Part shown: piece after piece, positions 48,232 to 57,695 of the stretch
How the letters are laid out: each line of letters begins with the position of its first letter
Position numbering within the stretch: the stretch's first letter is position 1
NCBI GenBank assembly: GCA_013823625.1
Contig: PNMM01000001.1
Span: 1-64,000, forward strand
From: Microbacterium sp.
GTDB lineage: Bacteria; Actinomycetota; Actinomycetes; Actinomycetales; Microbacteriaceae
Length of the DNA stretch: 64,000 nt
Reading direction: 5' to 3'
Notes under the pieces: model-generated
Databases searched by the model: none
The model's input: only the letters and a program-made list of their open reading frames with translations
Told to the model about the DNA's origin: nothing
Position numbers and translations under genes: made by a program

Positions 48232-48891
48232 CTAGTGCTGGCCCGCCGGCCCGTTCTTGCGGTCGAAGCGGCCCGTGCGCGCGAGCAGCGCGGCTCCGAC
48301 GCCGAGCGCGGAGAGCGGTGCGATAAAGGGCGAGAACGCGAACAGGGCGATCGTCACGAGCAGCCCGAGCCCGGCGGCGACGGCGATGCGTCGGCCGGTG
48401 CTCGCGGCATCCTGCGCGAGGGGCAGGATAACTGCCGCGGCGAACCCGGCGGCGATGCCCGTGGTTGCCAGAAGGGCCCATGGAGCAAGCGGGCCCAGCG
48501 TCGCGAGCGCTGATCCGGGGAACGAGCTCGCCTCAATGACGAGCGCGATCGGGCGGATGAGCAGCAGCAGGTAAGCGGTCAGCAGTGGCCAGGTGGGGCG
48601 GGCACGCTGGCCAATGAATGCGTGAGCGGCGGTCAAGAGCGGCACGAAACCCAAGAACGCGAGCGCATTGCCAAACCCGAGGGCCCGGGGATCAAAGCCG
48701 GCGGCGACGAGCTCGTCGAGGCCCTCGGTGCCGTCGAAACCCTCGGGCACGGGAAAGAGTTGCGGAATCGCGATGCTGCCGATGAGCATCATCGCGAGTG
48801 ACACGGCGGCCGCGATGATGCCGGCGCGGTTCGAGGGCGGCCCGATCAACAGGGATGACGCGCTAGCAGGGGACGACGACGATGCGCTCAT
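48232..48891 (-). CDS. Predicted membrane protein, function unknown
   Basis: A 219-residue protein with about six membrane helices and a Ser-rich N-terminus. ATG 48891 is preferred because AGGG lies about 8 nt upstream; GTG 48900 is an alternative. Charged residues are confined to short loops and the C-terminal tail (RTGRFDRKNGPAGQH). I do not recognise the family. It sits between the PTS genes and the phosphomutase. Confidence 0.6.
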   Translation of the reverse strand: MSASSSSPASASSLLIGPPSNRAGIIAAAVSLAMMLIGSIAIPQLFPVPEGFDGTEGLDELVAAGFDPRALGFGNALAFLGFVPLLTAAHAFIGQRARPTWPLLTAYLLLLIRPIALVIEASSFPGSALATLGPLAPWALLATTGIAAGFAAAVILPLAQDAASTGRRIAVAAGLGLLVTIALFAFSPFIAPLSALGVGAALLARTGRFDRKNGPAGQH

Positions 48892-49024
48892 GCCCTCCAC
48901 CCTATGGTGGGCCGCGTTTGGTCGTGTTCTTCACGGGTGGCCGTGAACGTTCGCAGCCACATGCGAAAAACGCGACACAACGCTGCGAGACCCGTGCCGG
49001 GCGACCCACGCGTAGCGCGGGGCG

Positions 49025-50704
49025 CTACACGATGAGCGCGCGCATTCCCGCCTCGAGTGCGGCAACCTCGGCCTGCGCGGCTGCCCGACGCTCGTCGACC
49101 GAACCCTGGTCTGACGAGGCGTCGATGTAGACCTTCACTTTGGGCTCGGTGCCGCTCGGCCGCACGATGACGCGGGCGCCGCCGTGCATCCAGAACCGCA
49201 GAATGTCGCTCGGAGCGAAGACGCCGAAGCCGCCGATGAAGTCGTCAACTTGCTCAACGCGCACGCCCCCGACCTCGTTGGGCGCCGAGTCGCGCAGGTC
49301 GGCCATGATGGCGCCGATGCGGCTCAGGTCGGTGACGCGCAGCGAGACCTGTGCGCTCGCGAAGGCGCCGAAGCGCTCGTCAAAGTCGCGCTGGTGCTGA
49401 TCGAGCGTGTGGCCAGCGGCCTTGAGTTCGCCCGCGAGCGCCAAGAAGTCGACTGCGGCCGAGATGCCGTCTTTGTCGCGAACCTTCTCGGGGTCGACGA
49501 GGTAGCCGAGCGCCTCTTCGTAGCCGTAGCCCAAGCCCCCCACGCGCGAGATGTACTTGAAGCCCGTCAGGGTGTCGCTGTAGCTGATGCCGTACGCGGC
49601 GGCAACGGCCGAGAGTGCGGGCGACGAGACGAGGGATGCCGCAAACTTCGCCTGCCGTCCCTCACGCTCGAGGCGCTCGGCGGCCCTCCATCCCAGCAGA
49701 GCTCCTACGGCGTTGCCACTGAGCCTCCGCCAGCCCTCTGGCGTGGACGAATCGGGGATGGCCACCGCGAGCCGGTCGGCGTCGGGGTCATTGGCAATGA
49801 TGAGCTCGGCGCCCGAGGCGCGGGCGGTCGCGAAGGCGAGGTCCATCGCGCCGGGCTCTTCGGGGTTCGGAAAGGCGACGGTCGGAAACGCGCCGTCGGG
49901 TTCGATCTGCTCGGCGACGACGGTCGGCTCACCAAGGCCCGCGTCGCGGAACACGCGCTGCGCGACCTCCCACCCGACGCCGTGCATCGCCGTGTAGACG
50001 AAGCTCACGGGCTCGATGACGGCCGACTCGGCCGTGTGGGTCACGAGCCCGGCGGTGCGGGCGATGTACGCGTCGATGACGGTCTCGTCGGCCGTCTCGT
50101 ATTCGCTCGAGCGCGGCAGCTCGCCCACAATCTCGGTCTCGGCGACCGCGAGAATCGCGGCGTGAATCGCCTCGTCGGCCGGCGCCACGATTTGCGAGCC
50201 GCCATCGCGGCCACCCAGGTAGACCTTGTAGCCGTTGTCACGCGGCGGGTTGTGGCTCGCCGTGACCATGACCCCCGCGCTGAGGCCGAGCTCGCGCACG
50301 GAAAAAGCGAGCACGGGAGTCGGCAGAGCGCGCGGCAGCAGCACGACGCGCAGGCCCGCGCCGGCCATGAGCTCGGCCGAGTCTCGGGCGAACACGTCAC
50401 TGTTGACGCGACCGTCGTAGCCGATGACCACGGAGGCGTTCTCGTCGCGCGCGAGCAACCAGCGGGCGAATCCGGTCGCCGCCTGCGAGACGAGCACCCG
50501 GTTCATGCGGTTCGAACCCGCGCCGAGCTCACCCCGCAGGCCCGCGGTGCCGAACGTGAGGCGCGTGTCGAAGCGGTCGTGCAGAGCATCCATCGCCGCC
50601 GCGTCGCCGCTCTCGGCGGCCGGAATGAGCGCCTCGAGTTCAGCGCGCGTGACGGGGTCGGGGTCTTGGTCGAGCCACGCCTTGGCGAGATCGAGAGTGG
50701 TCAC
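49025..50704 (-). CDS. Phosphohexomutase-family enzyme (PmmB-like)
   Basis: A 559-residue alpha-D-phosphohexomutase. The phosphoserine loop is VMVTASHNPPRDNGYKVY, the metal loop is NDPDADRLAV, the sugar loop is EEALGYLV and the phosphate loop is RPSGTEPKVK. GTG 50704 is preceded by GGAGG. It follows purine nucleoside phosphorylase by 9 nt on the same strand. That pairing (pmmB and deoD in M. tuberculosis) suggests it may act on ribose or deoxyribose 1-phosphate as a phosphopentomutase; phosphomannomutase or phosphoglucomutase activity is the alternative. Confidence 0.88.
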   Translation of the reverse strand: MTTLDLAKAWLDQDPDPVTRAELEALIPAAESGDAAAMDALHDRFDTRLTFGTAGLRGELGAGSNRMNRVLVSQAATGFARWLLARDENASVVIGYDGRVNSDVFARDSAELMAGAGLRVVLLPRALPTPVLAFSVRELGLSAGVMVTASHNPPRDNGYKVYLGGRDGGSQIVAPADEAIHAAILAVAETEIVGELPRSSEYETADETVIDAYIARTAGLVTHTAESAVIEPVSFVYTAMHGVGWEVAQRVFRDAGLGEPTVVAEQIEPDGAFPTVAFPNPEEPGAMDLAFATARASGAELIIANDPDADRLAVAIPDSSTPEGWRRLSGNAVGALLGWRAAERLEREGRQAKFAASLVSSPALSAVAAAYGISYSDTLTGFKYISRVGGLGYGYEEALGYLVDPEKVRDKDGISAAVDFLALAGELKAAGHTLDQHQRDFDERFGAFASAQVSLRVTDLSRIGAIMADLRDSAPNEVGGVRVEQVDDFIGGFGVFAPSDILRFWMHGGARVIVRPSGTEPKVKVYIDASSDQGSVDERRAAAQAEVAALEAGMRALIV

Positions 50705-50713
50705 GAGGGCCTC

Positions 50714-51547
50714 CTACAGGGCGGCGACAATACGAGCGAGCAAGGCGCTGATGACGGGCTCCGCATCTTCGCCGGCCTGAATCACTTCGCCGTGGCTCAA
50801 CGGTTCGGGCGAGATGCCCGCCGCGAGGTTGGTGATGAGCGAGAGCCCGAGAACCTCCATGCCGGCCTGGCGGGCCGCGATGGCCTCGAGCGCCGTCGAC
50901 ATGCCGACGATGTGGCCGCCCATAGTCTTCGCCATCTGCACTTCAGCGGGCGTCTCATAGTGCGGCCCGCGAAATTGTACGTACACGCCCTCGTCGAGAC
51001 TCGCGTCAACCGTGTGCGCGAGGTCGCGCAAGCGCTTCGCGTAGAGATCGGTGAGGTCGATGAAAGTCGCGCCCTCGAGCGGCGAGTTCGCCGTGAGGTT
51101 GAGGTGGTCGCTGATGAGCACGGGGGTGCCGGGCTTCCAGTGGTCTTTGATGCCGCCCGCCCCATTGGTGAGGATCATGACGGATGCTCCCGCCGCCGCC
51201 GCGGTGCGCACCGAGTGCACCACCCGACGCACGCCGTGGTTCTCGTAGTAGTGGGTGCGGGCGCCGATGACGAGCGCGCGCTTGCCGCTCGGCAGCAGGA
51301 TCGACCGCAACGTTCCCACGTGCCCTTCGAGTGCGGGCTTGCTGAATCCGGCAATGTCAGTGGCCGCAATGGTGTGGGTCGTCTCGCCGATAAGGTCGGC
51401 GGCCTTGGCCCAGCCTGACCCGAGAGTCAGGGCAATGTCATGGCGCTCGACGCCCGTAGCCTCGGCGAGCTGCGCGGCAGCTTGCGCGGCGATGGCAAAG
51501 GGGTCGGCGTCGGGCGCGTCAAGAGGGTTCACAACGGCGTGGCTCAT
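50714..51547 (-). CDS. deoD: Purine nucleoside phosphorylase
   Basis: A 277-residue enzyme of the trimeric (human-like, type II) class. GSGW (about 43-46) starts the phosphate loop, and THYYENHGVRRVVHSVR, ILTNGAGGI (base site), VQFRGPHYETPAEV (Glu/Tyr) and VGMSTALEAIAAR complete the site. It phosphorolyses purine nucleosides to base plus (deoxy)ribose 1-phosphate. ATG 51547 is chosen over the longer frame to 51601, which lacks support. The symbol follows mycobacterial usage; the E. coli DeoD is a different class. Confidence 0.94.
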   Translation of the reverse strand: MSHAVVNPLDAPDADPFAIAAQAAAQLAEATGVERHDIALTLGSGWAKAADLIGETTHTIAATDIAGFSKPALEGHVGTLRSILLPSGKRALVIGARTHYYENHGVRRVVHSVRTAAAAGASVMILTNGAGGIKDHWKPGTPVLISDHLNLTANSPLEGATFIDLTDLYAKRLRDLAHTVDASLDEGVYVQFRGPHYETPAEVQMAKTMGGHIVGMSTALEAIAARQAGMEVLGLSLITNLAAGISPEPLSHGEVIQAGEDAEPVISALLARIVAAL

Positions 51548-51618
51548 GCCTGCCAGCCTACTGAGGCGGCCAGCATGGCGGCTCGTGAGCGGGGCGCGCA
51601 CTCGCGCACGCTGACAGA

Positions 51619-53067
51619 ATGGAGCCCATGACCACCCACTTCACTCGCCAGCACCGCATCGCCGTTCTGGGCGGCGGCCCCGGCGGTTACGAAGCCGCTC
51701 TCGCCGGAGCCCAGCTCGGCGCCGACGTCACCCTCGTTGAGCGCGTCGGCGTGGGCGGCTCTGCTGTGCTCACCGATGTTGTTCCGTCGAAGACGCTCAT
51801 CGCCACGGCCGAGGCCGCTGGCGCGATTCGCGATGCGGGCGATTTGGGTGTGCAATTCTTTGCCCGCGGCGAAAGCGGCCGAGCGGTAAAGCCCGAGGTT
51901 GCCGTCAACCTCGCTCAGGTCAACAAGCGCTTGTTGCGCCTCGCGCAAGAGCAAAGCGACGACATGCGCGAGCAACTCATCGAAGCGGGCGTGCGCATCA
52001 TCGCGGGCGATGGCCGGCTCGACGGGCCCAACCGCATCGTCGTCGCGACGGGGCACGGCAAGAAGCACACCGACTTCGACCAGTGCGACGCTGACACGGT
52101 CATCGTGGCGGTCGGGGCCTCGCCGCGAGAACTGCCCACGGCCAAGCCCGACGGAAAGCGCATCCTCACCTGGACCCAGCTCTACACGCTCAGTGACGTT
52201 CCCGAGCACCTCATCGTGGTCGGCTCGGGTGTCACGGGCGCCGAGTTCGCATCGGCATACCGCGCCCTCGGTGCGCAGGTCACCCTCATTTCCAGCCGCG
52301 ACCAGGTGCTTCCGGGTGAGGATGCTGATGCCGCGCAGCTCATCGAAAAGGTGTTCCGCCGCAACGGCATGACCTTGCTCGCGAAGAGCCGTGCTGACTC
52401 TGTCGTCAACACCGGCGACGGTGTCACGGTGACCCTGAGCGACGGCACCGTCATCGAGGGTTCGCACTGTCTCATGGCGGTCGGATCCATTCCGAACACC
52501 GCAGGTATTGGCCTCGAAGAGGCGGGTGTGCAGCTCACCGAGTCGGGGCACATTGCCGTCAACAAGGTCGCGCGCACCTCCATGCCGAGTGTCTACGCGG
52601 TGGGTGACTGCAGCGACTCGCTGCCGCTCGCATCCGTAGCCGCCATGCAGGGCCGAACGGCGGTGTATCACGCGATGGGCGACGCCGTGACGCCCATCCA
52701 GTTGCGCAACGTGACCTCAAACATCTTCACGGCGCCCGAGATCGCCACGGTCGGTTTCTCGCAAAAGCAGATCGAAGAGGGGGCCACGCGAGGCATCACC
52801 TTCAAACTGCTGCTCGAGACCAACCCCCGCGCCAAGATGCAGGGCGTCACCGACGGCTTCATCAAGCTCTTTGCAGCGAAGACCTCGGGCACCGTCATCG
52901 GCGGCGTCGTCGTCGCGCCTCGAGCCTCTGAGCTGATCTTGCCGATCGCTCTCGCGGTCGAGCACCGACTCACGGTCGACCAGCTCGCGCGTGCCTACTC
53001 GGTGTACCCCTCGCTCTCGGGCGGCATCACGGATGCTGCGCGCGCGATGCACGTGCCCCACGACTAG
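51619..53067 (+). CDS. lpdA: NAD(P)H-quinone dehydrogenase, LpdA type
   Basis: A 482-residue flavoprotein disulfide-reductase relative. The FAD fold is IAVLGGGPGGYEAALAGAQLG. Where lipoamide dehydrogenases have the redox Cys pair, this protein reads GGSAVLTDVVPSK, with both cysteines replaced. The C-terminal His-Glu pair is also replaced (YSVYPSLSGG). It therefore cannot act as a dithiol reductase. M. tuberculosis LpdA, an NAD(P)H-quinone reductase, sits in a similar locus. ATG 51628 is an alternative start. It is divergent from deoD. Confidence 0.9.
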   Translation: MEPMTTHFTRQHRIAVLGGGPGGYEAALAGAQLGADVTLVERVGVGGSAVLTDVVPSKTLIATAEAAGAIRDAGDLGVQFFARGESGRAVKPEVAVNLAQVNKRLLRLAQEQSDDMREQLIEAGVRIIAGDGRLDGPNRIVVATGHGKKHTDFDQCDADTVIVAVGASPRELPTAKPDGKRILTWTQLYTLSDVPEHLIVVGSGVTGAEFASAYRALGAQVTLISSRDQVLPGEDADAAQLIEKVFRRNGMTLLAKSRADSVVNTGDGVTVTLSDGTVIEGSHCLMAVGSIPNTAGIGLEEAGVQLTESGHIAVNKVARTSMPSVYAVGDCSDSLPLASVAAMQGRTAVYHAMGDAVTPIQLRNVTSNIFTAPEIATVGFSQKQIEEGATRGITFKLLLETNPRAKMQGVTDGFIKLFAAKTSGTVIGGVVVAPRASELILPIALAVEHRLTVDQLARAYSVYPSLSGGITDAARAMHVPHD

Positions 53068-53089
53068 CCCGGCTCGCGCCGGGCCGAGG

Positions 53090-54865
53090 TTAATCGGTGA
53101 TCGTGAGCAGCACGTGGCCCGAGGCCACGGTCTCGCCGACGGCGGCACCGATGCTCGCCACGACGCCGTCCTTGTGCGCCGTGAGCGGCTGCTCCATCTT
53201 CATGGCTTCGAGCACAACCACGAGGTCGCCCGCGACGACCTTGTCGCCTTCGGCAACCGCGAGCTTGACGACCGTGGCCTGCATGGGGCTCTTGACCGCG
53301 TCGCCCGAGGCTCCGGCCGCAACCGCTGAGCCGCTGCGACGCTTGGGCGCGGCGGCGAGGGCGGTCGAGGCGCGCGAGCTCGACGTGGGAATCAAGGTTT
53401 CGGGCAGCGACACTTCGAGGCGCTTGCCGCCGACCTCGACGACCACGGTGTGGCGTGCGGCCGGCTCGGCCATGGGCTCGGCGAGCGACCCGCTCCAGGG
53501 CTCGAGCTGGTTGTCGAACTCGGTTTCGATCCAGCGCGTGTAGACCGTGAACGGCGCGCCGTCGGCCGGTGCGAAGGCCGGGTCGTCCACGATCGCACGG
53601 TGGAAGGGCAGCACGGTCGGGAGGCCCGCAACCTCGAATTCTGCGAGGGCGCGGCGCGAACGCTCGAGTGCGTCATCGCGGGTCTTGCCCGTGACGATGA
53701 GCTTCGCGAGCAGCGAGTCGAAGGCGCCCGAAATGACGTCGCCCGTCGTGACGCCCGAGTCAACGCGCACGCCGGGGCCACCCGGAAAACGCAGCGCGTG
53801 CACGGGGCCCGGCATGGGCATGAAGTTGAGACCCGGGTCTTCACCGTTGATGCGGAACTCGAACGAGTGGCCGTGGGCAACGGGGTCGTCGTAGCCGAGC
53901 GGTTCGCCCTCGGCGAGGCGGAACTGCTCGCGGACGAGGTCGATGCCCGTGACCTCTTCAGAGACGGGGTGTTCGACCTGCAGGCGGGTGTTGACCTCGA
54001 GGAACGAGACGGTGCCGTCGGCGCCGATCAAGAACTCGCACGTGCCCGCACCGAGGTAGCCGACCTCTTTCAAGATCGCCTTCGACGAGCTGTAGAGCAA
54101 CTCGGTCTGCTCGGCCGTCAAGAACGGCGCGGGTGCCTCTTCGACGAGCTTCTGGTGACGGCGCTGCAGCGAGCAGTCGCGCGTCGAGATCACGACGACA
54201 TTGCCGTGGGCGTCGGCGAGGCACTGGGTCTCAACGTGGCGCGGCTTGTCGAGGTACTTCTCGACGAAGCACTCGCCACGACCGAAGGCCGCGATGGCCT
54301 CGCGCGTTGCCGAATCGAACAGTTCAGGAATCTCTTCGCGCGTGCGGGCCACCTTGAGGCCACGGCCACCGCCACCGAAGGCCGCCTTGATCGCCACGGG
54401 CAAACCGTGCACGTCAACAAACTCGAGCACCTCATCGGCGCCGCTGACGGGGTTCAGGGTTCCGGGGGCGAGCGGAGCGCCCACCTTCTCGGCGATGTGG
54501 CGAGCGCTGACCTTGTCGCCCAGCTTCTCGATGGCTTCCGGGCTCGGGCCGATCCAGATGAGACCCGCGTCAATCACGGCGCGAGCAAAGTCGGCGTTCT
54601 CGGCGAGGAAGCCGTAGCCCGGGTGAACCGCGTTGGCTCCGGCCCGACGAGCGATGCTGAGCAGCTTGTCGATGACGAGGTACGTCTCGGCGCTCGTCGT
54701 GCCGTGGAGGGCGTAGGCCTCGTCGGCGAGGCGCACGTGGCGGGCATCCCGATCTTGGTCGGCGTAGACGGCGACCGTGGCGATGCCAGAGTCGCGCGCG
54801 GCGCGGATGACGCGAACGGCGATCTCGCCTCGGTTAGCGATGAGAATCTTCGTGATGCGGGCCAT
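53090..54865 (-). CDS. accA3: Acyl-CoA carboxylase alpha subunit (BC plus BCCP)
   Basis: A 591-residue fusion of biotin carboxylase and biotin carrier. The carboxylase part (1 to about 450) shows [32 protein letters not shown] (ATP grasp) and [24 protein letters not shown]. The carrier ends the protein, with the biotinylated Lys556 in EAMKMEQP. It carboxylates biotin for the AccD-type transferase, making malonyl- or methylmalonyl-CoA for fatty-acid synthesis. The beta and epsilon genes lie 6 kb away on the same strand rather than adjacent. Confidence 0.95.
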   Translation of the reverse strand: MARITKILIANRGEIAVRVIRAARDSGIATVAVYADQDRDARHVRLADEAYALHGTTSAETYLVIDKLLSIARRAGANAVHPGYGFLAENADFARAVIDAGLIWIGPSPEAIEKLGDKVSARHIAEKVGAPLAPGTLNPVSGADEVLEFVDVHGLPVAIKAAFGGGGRGLKVARTREEIPELFDSATREAIAAFGRGECFVEKYLDKPRHVETQCLADAHGNVVVISTRDCSLQRRHQKLVEEAPAPFLTAEQTELLYSSSKAILKEVGYLGAGTCEFLIGADGTVSFLEVNTRLQVEHPVSEEVTGIDLVREQFRLAEGEPLGYDDPVAHGHSFEFRINGEDPGLNFMPMPGPVHALRFPGGPGVRVDSGVTTGDVISGAFDSLLAKLIVTGKTRDDALERSRRALAEFEVAGLPTVLPFHRAIVDDPAFAPADGAPFTVYTRWIETEFDNQLEPWSGSLAEPMAEPAARHTVVVEVGGKRLEVSLPETLIPTSSSRASTALAAAPKRRSGSAVAAGASGDAVKSPMQATVVKLAVAEGDKVVAGDLVVVLEAMKMEQPLTAHKDGVVASIGAAVGETVASGHVLLTITD

Positions 54866-54934
54866 GGTTCACCAGCCTAGGGGTGCGCGCGGCCCCTGCG
54901 TTTGGCGAGCCTCGACAAAAGGGATGCGATTCGC

Positions 54935-55597
54935 TTAGCGGTTCCAGAGATCGGTGTATCGGCCGCCCAGCTCATGCACGAGCTTGCGCACGAGCGGCAC
55001 GGACAGCCCCACGACCGTGTGGGGGTCGCCCTCGATGCGGTCGATGAATCCGGCGCCCTTCGAGTCGATCGTGAACGCCCCGGCAACCTTCAGGGGCTCT
55101 CCCGTCGCGATATACGCGTCGATCTCGGCCTCTTCGATGTCATCGGCAAAGTGCACGGTCGCGCGCGTCGAGCGGCCGGTCGCGCCCCGTACGGCACCGC
55201 CGCGGTGATCAATCAGCCAGTGCCCCGAATGCAGCACACCGCTACGGCCTCGTTGCTGTAGCCAGCGCTCGCGCGCGATCGCGGGTTCGTGCGGCTTGCC
55301 GAACACCGTGCCGTCGAGCTCGAACGCCGAGTCGCCGCCCAGAATGAAACCGTCGAGTTGCGCGGGAGCGAGACCGACCGCAGCGAGCACCGTGGGGTCA
55401 AGCGCCGCCTCAGCCTTGAGGCGAGCGAGCAGTTGCACCATCTCGGCAGCCGGCAGGAGGCCATCGGGATGCTCGGCCGCGGCCGCATCCACCGCAGCTT
55501 CTTCGTCCACCCCGGGGGCGATCGCGATCGGATCGATTCCCACCGCGCGAAGTGTCGCGAGCCGGGCGGGTGAGGTCGAGGCGAGGTAGAGGCGCAC
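54935..55597 (-). CDS. maf: Maf-family nucleotide pyrophosphatase
   Basis: A 220-residue protein starting RLYLASTSPARLATLRAVGI, the Maf signature. FILGGDSAFELDGTVFGKP (catalytic Asp) and the later ISTRAT-like SGVLHSGHWL region and GDPHTVVGLSVPLVRKLV are conserved. Maf proteins hydrolyse non-canonical or canonical nucleoside triphosphates to monophosphates. Location beside acyl-CoA carboxylase genes is typical in actinobacteria. It is 69 nt upstream of accA3 on the minus strand. Confidence 0.93.
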   Translation of the reverse strand: MRLYLASTSPARLATLRAVGIDPIAIAPGVDEEAAVDAAAAEHPDGLLPAAEMVQLLARLKAEAALDPTVLAAVGLAPAQLDGFILGGDSAFELDGTVFGKPHEPAIARERWLQQRGRSGVLHSGHWLIDHRGGAVRGATGRSTRATVHFADDIEEAEIDAYIATGEPLKVAGAFTIDSKGAGFIDRIEGDPHTVVGLSVPLVRKLVHELGGRYTDLWNR

Positions 55598-55632
55598 GGC
55601 TCGATGCTACGGGCCGCACCTAGGCTGGGGGG

Positions 55633-56865
55633 ATGGGCGAACACATCGGCAGCATCATCGAACTGACGGTCGACAAGATCGCACACGGCGGCATCTCGAT
55701 TGGTCGCCTTGACGGCCGTGTGGTCTTCGTGAGTGACGCGATTCCCGGTGAGACCGTGCGAGCGCGCGTGAGTGACGACCGCAAGAAGAGCTTCTGGCGC
55801 GCCGACGCCGTTGAGGTGCTGCAGCCCAGTGAGCACCGGCGTGACCACGTGTGGGCGGCCGCGGCGATTGACCGCGACCCCCGCGGGCGCGCCGGAGGTG
55901 CCGAGTTCGGTCACATTGCTCTCGCCCACCAGCGCGAACTCAAGCGCCAGGTGCTCGCCGAGTCGCTGCAGCGCATGGCGGGAATCGACAGCGACGTCGT
56001 CGTCGAGCCGCTGCCGGGCGACCCCGCCGTCAACGGACTCGGGTGGCGCACGCGCATTCGTTTGCACGTCGACGACCAGGGTCGCTTGGGCCCCATGGCC
56101 TCGCGCTCGCACTCGGTGATTCCCGTGACGGATGTTCCCCTCGCGACGGCCGCCGTGCAGGCCGCGACGCCCTTCGCCGAGCGGTTCACCGGAATCGACA
56201 CTCTTGACGTCATCGCCCCCACGACGAGCGAACCGCGCCTCGTGATCGGCGAGCAAAAGCCCACGGTCATTCGCGAGGCGGTCGGCGAGCGCACGTTCCA
56301 GCTTGACGACACCGGGTTCTGGCAAGTGCACCGCTCGGCACCCGCCGCACTCTCGCTCGCCGTGCAGGAGGCCATTGACGCCTCACTCTTTGACCCGCGC
56401 GCCGAGAACCTTGATCTCTACGGCGGCGTGGGCTTGCTTGCCGCCGCCGTCGCTGACCGCTTCGGGCCCGAGACGCGCATCACGAGCGTCGAGGCTGACG
56501 AGCGGGCGACCGACCACGCGAGTGAGAACCTTGCCGAGTGGCTGGGTGCTGCGGCCGAAACGGGTCGTGTTGACCGCTGGTTGCGCGACCTCGACGCGGG
56601 CGCCTCGGCCGCCGATCGCGATCGATTGCGCGCGGCAACCATCGTGCTCGATCCTCCGCGGGCGGGCGCCGGATCCGAGGTCATGACGGTGCTCGGGCGG
56701 CTCGCGCCTGCCCAACTCGTCTACGTGGCGTGCGACCCGGTGGCCCTCGCGCGCGATGTCGCCCTCGCTGCCGAGGCCGGTTACCGCCTGGCGCGCATCC
56801 GCGCATTCGATCTCTTTCCGCACACGCACCACGTCGAGGCTGTCGCGACGCTCATTCGCGACTGA
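55633..56865 (+). CDS. TRAM-domain RNA methyltransferase (TrmA/RlmD-like)
   Basis: A 410-residue protein. An N-terminal TRAM domain (about 1-60: ELTVDKIAHGGISIGRLDGRVVFV) precedes a class I methyltransferase. NLDLYGGVGLLAAAVADRFG is the SAM site, and VLDPPRAGAGSEVM plus VYVACDPVALARDV give the catalytic Cys of uracil-5-methyltransferases. The four-cysteine iron-sulfur motif of RlmD is not evident. The target is probably a uridine in rRNA or tRNA. It is divergent from maf, with 35 nt between starts. Confidence 0.9.
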   Translation: MGEHIGSIIELTVDKIAHGGISIGRLDGRVVFVSDAIPGETVRARVSDDRKKSFWRADAVEVLQPSEHRRDHVWAAAAIDRDPRGRAGGAEFGHIALAHQRELKRQVLAESLQRMAGIDSDVVVEPLPGDPAVNGLGWRTRIRLHVDDQGRLGPMASRSHSVIPVTDVPLATAAVQAATPFAERFTGIDTLDVIAPTTSEPRLVIGEQKPTVIREAVGERTFQLDDTGFWQVHRSAPAALSLAVQEAIDASLFDPRAENLDLYGGVGLLAAAVADRFGPETRITSVEADERATDHASENLAEWLGAAAETGRVDRWLRDLDAGASAADRDRLRAATIVLDPPRAGAGSEVMTVLGRLAPAQLVYVACDPVALARDVALAAEAGYRLARIRAFDLFPHTHHVEAVATLIRD

Positions 56866-57017
56866 TCGACCTCGTCACGGCACCCCGCGAAGGTGGGGCA
56901 TGCGCCTGTGGGAACCGCCACTCGCGGCTACGTTCGCGCGACTAGCATGGAGGCCACGCGGTCACTATTCGTGCCGCAGGTGTCACCCTGACGAGTGAAG
57001 GGCCCGGTTCTGGTCTC

Positions 57018-57695
57018 GTGGTTTCTACGGTGAGCAAGCAGGTGCGCGTCGCAATTGTCGACGACCACGAGTCGGTACGACTCGGCCTGCACGCCGCCTT
57101 CACGAACGCGGGTTTCGAGGTGGTCTCGACGTCAGCGAGTGTTCCTGAGCTCGTCGAGTCGCTCGATGGTCGAGAGATCGATGTCGTGGTTCTCGACCTG
57201 TCTCTGGGCGACGGCTCGAGCGTGACCGACAACGTCAAGGCAGTTCAGGCCACGGGCTCGGCGGTGCTCGTGCACTCGATCGCCGATCGCGTCGTGAGCG
57301 TGCGAGAGGCGCTCGCCGCCGGTGCCGCCGGGGTGATTCCAAAGTCATCGGCCACGAGCACGGTCATCGCCGCGGCTGAGACGGTCGCGCGCGGCGAAGT
57401 GCTCAACAACCTCGAGTGGGCAAGCGCGATCGACGCCGACCGTGACTTTGCCAAGGCCCAGCTGGGCAGGCGCGAGCGAGAGATCTTGCACTTGTACGCG
57501 AGCGGCCTGCCTCTGCGGCTTGCCGCGCAACAACTCGGCATCGGTTATTCGACGGCCCGCGAGTACCTCGACCGCATTCGCTCGAAGTACGTCGAGGTTG
57601 GCCGCCCTGCCCCGACCAAGGTTGACCTCTTGCGACGCGCCGTCGAAGACGGCATTCTTCCTGGCCTCGACACCGACGGTGATGACGAAGAGTAA
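57018..57695 (+). CDS. NarL/LuxR-type response regulator
   Basis: A 225-residue regulator. The receiver domain (about 8-125) has the acidic pair Asp15-Asp16 (VAIVDDHES), phosphoacceptor Asp60 (VVVLDLSLGDGS) and a conserved Lys in GVIPKSS. The C-terminal domain (about 150-215) contains REREILHLYASGLPLRLAAQQLGIGYSTAREYLDRI. It resembles the LuxR HTH but with an altered recognition region. The start may be GTG 57018 or 57030. The kinase gene overlaps its end by 14 nt. Confidence 0.88.
   Translation: MVSTVSKQVRVAIVDDHESVRLGLHAAFTNAGFEVVSTSASVPELVESLDGREIDVVVLDLSLGDGSSVTDNVKAVQATGSAVLVHSIADRVVSVREALAAGAAGVIPKSSATSTVIAAAETVARGEVLNNLEWASAIDADRDFAKAQLGRREREILHLYASGLPLRLAAQQLGIGYSTAREYLDRIRSKYVEVGRPAPTKVDLLRRAVEDGILPGLDTDGDDEE

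Noticed and set aside
49184-51418. A 744-codon open frame on the plus strand
   Set aside because: It is antisense to the phosphomutase and purine nucleoside phosphorylase genes, both of which have full active-site motifs. Long shadow frames are common at this GC content and the translation is Arg/Val/His-rich without domains.
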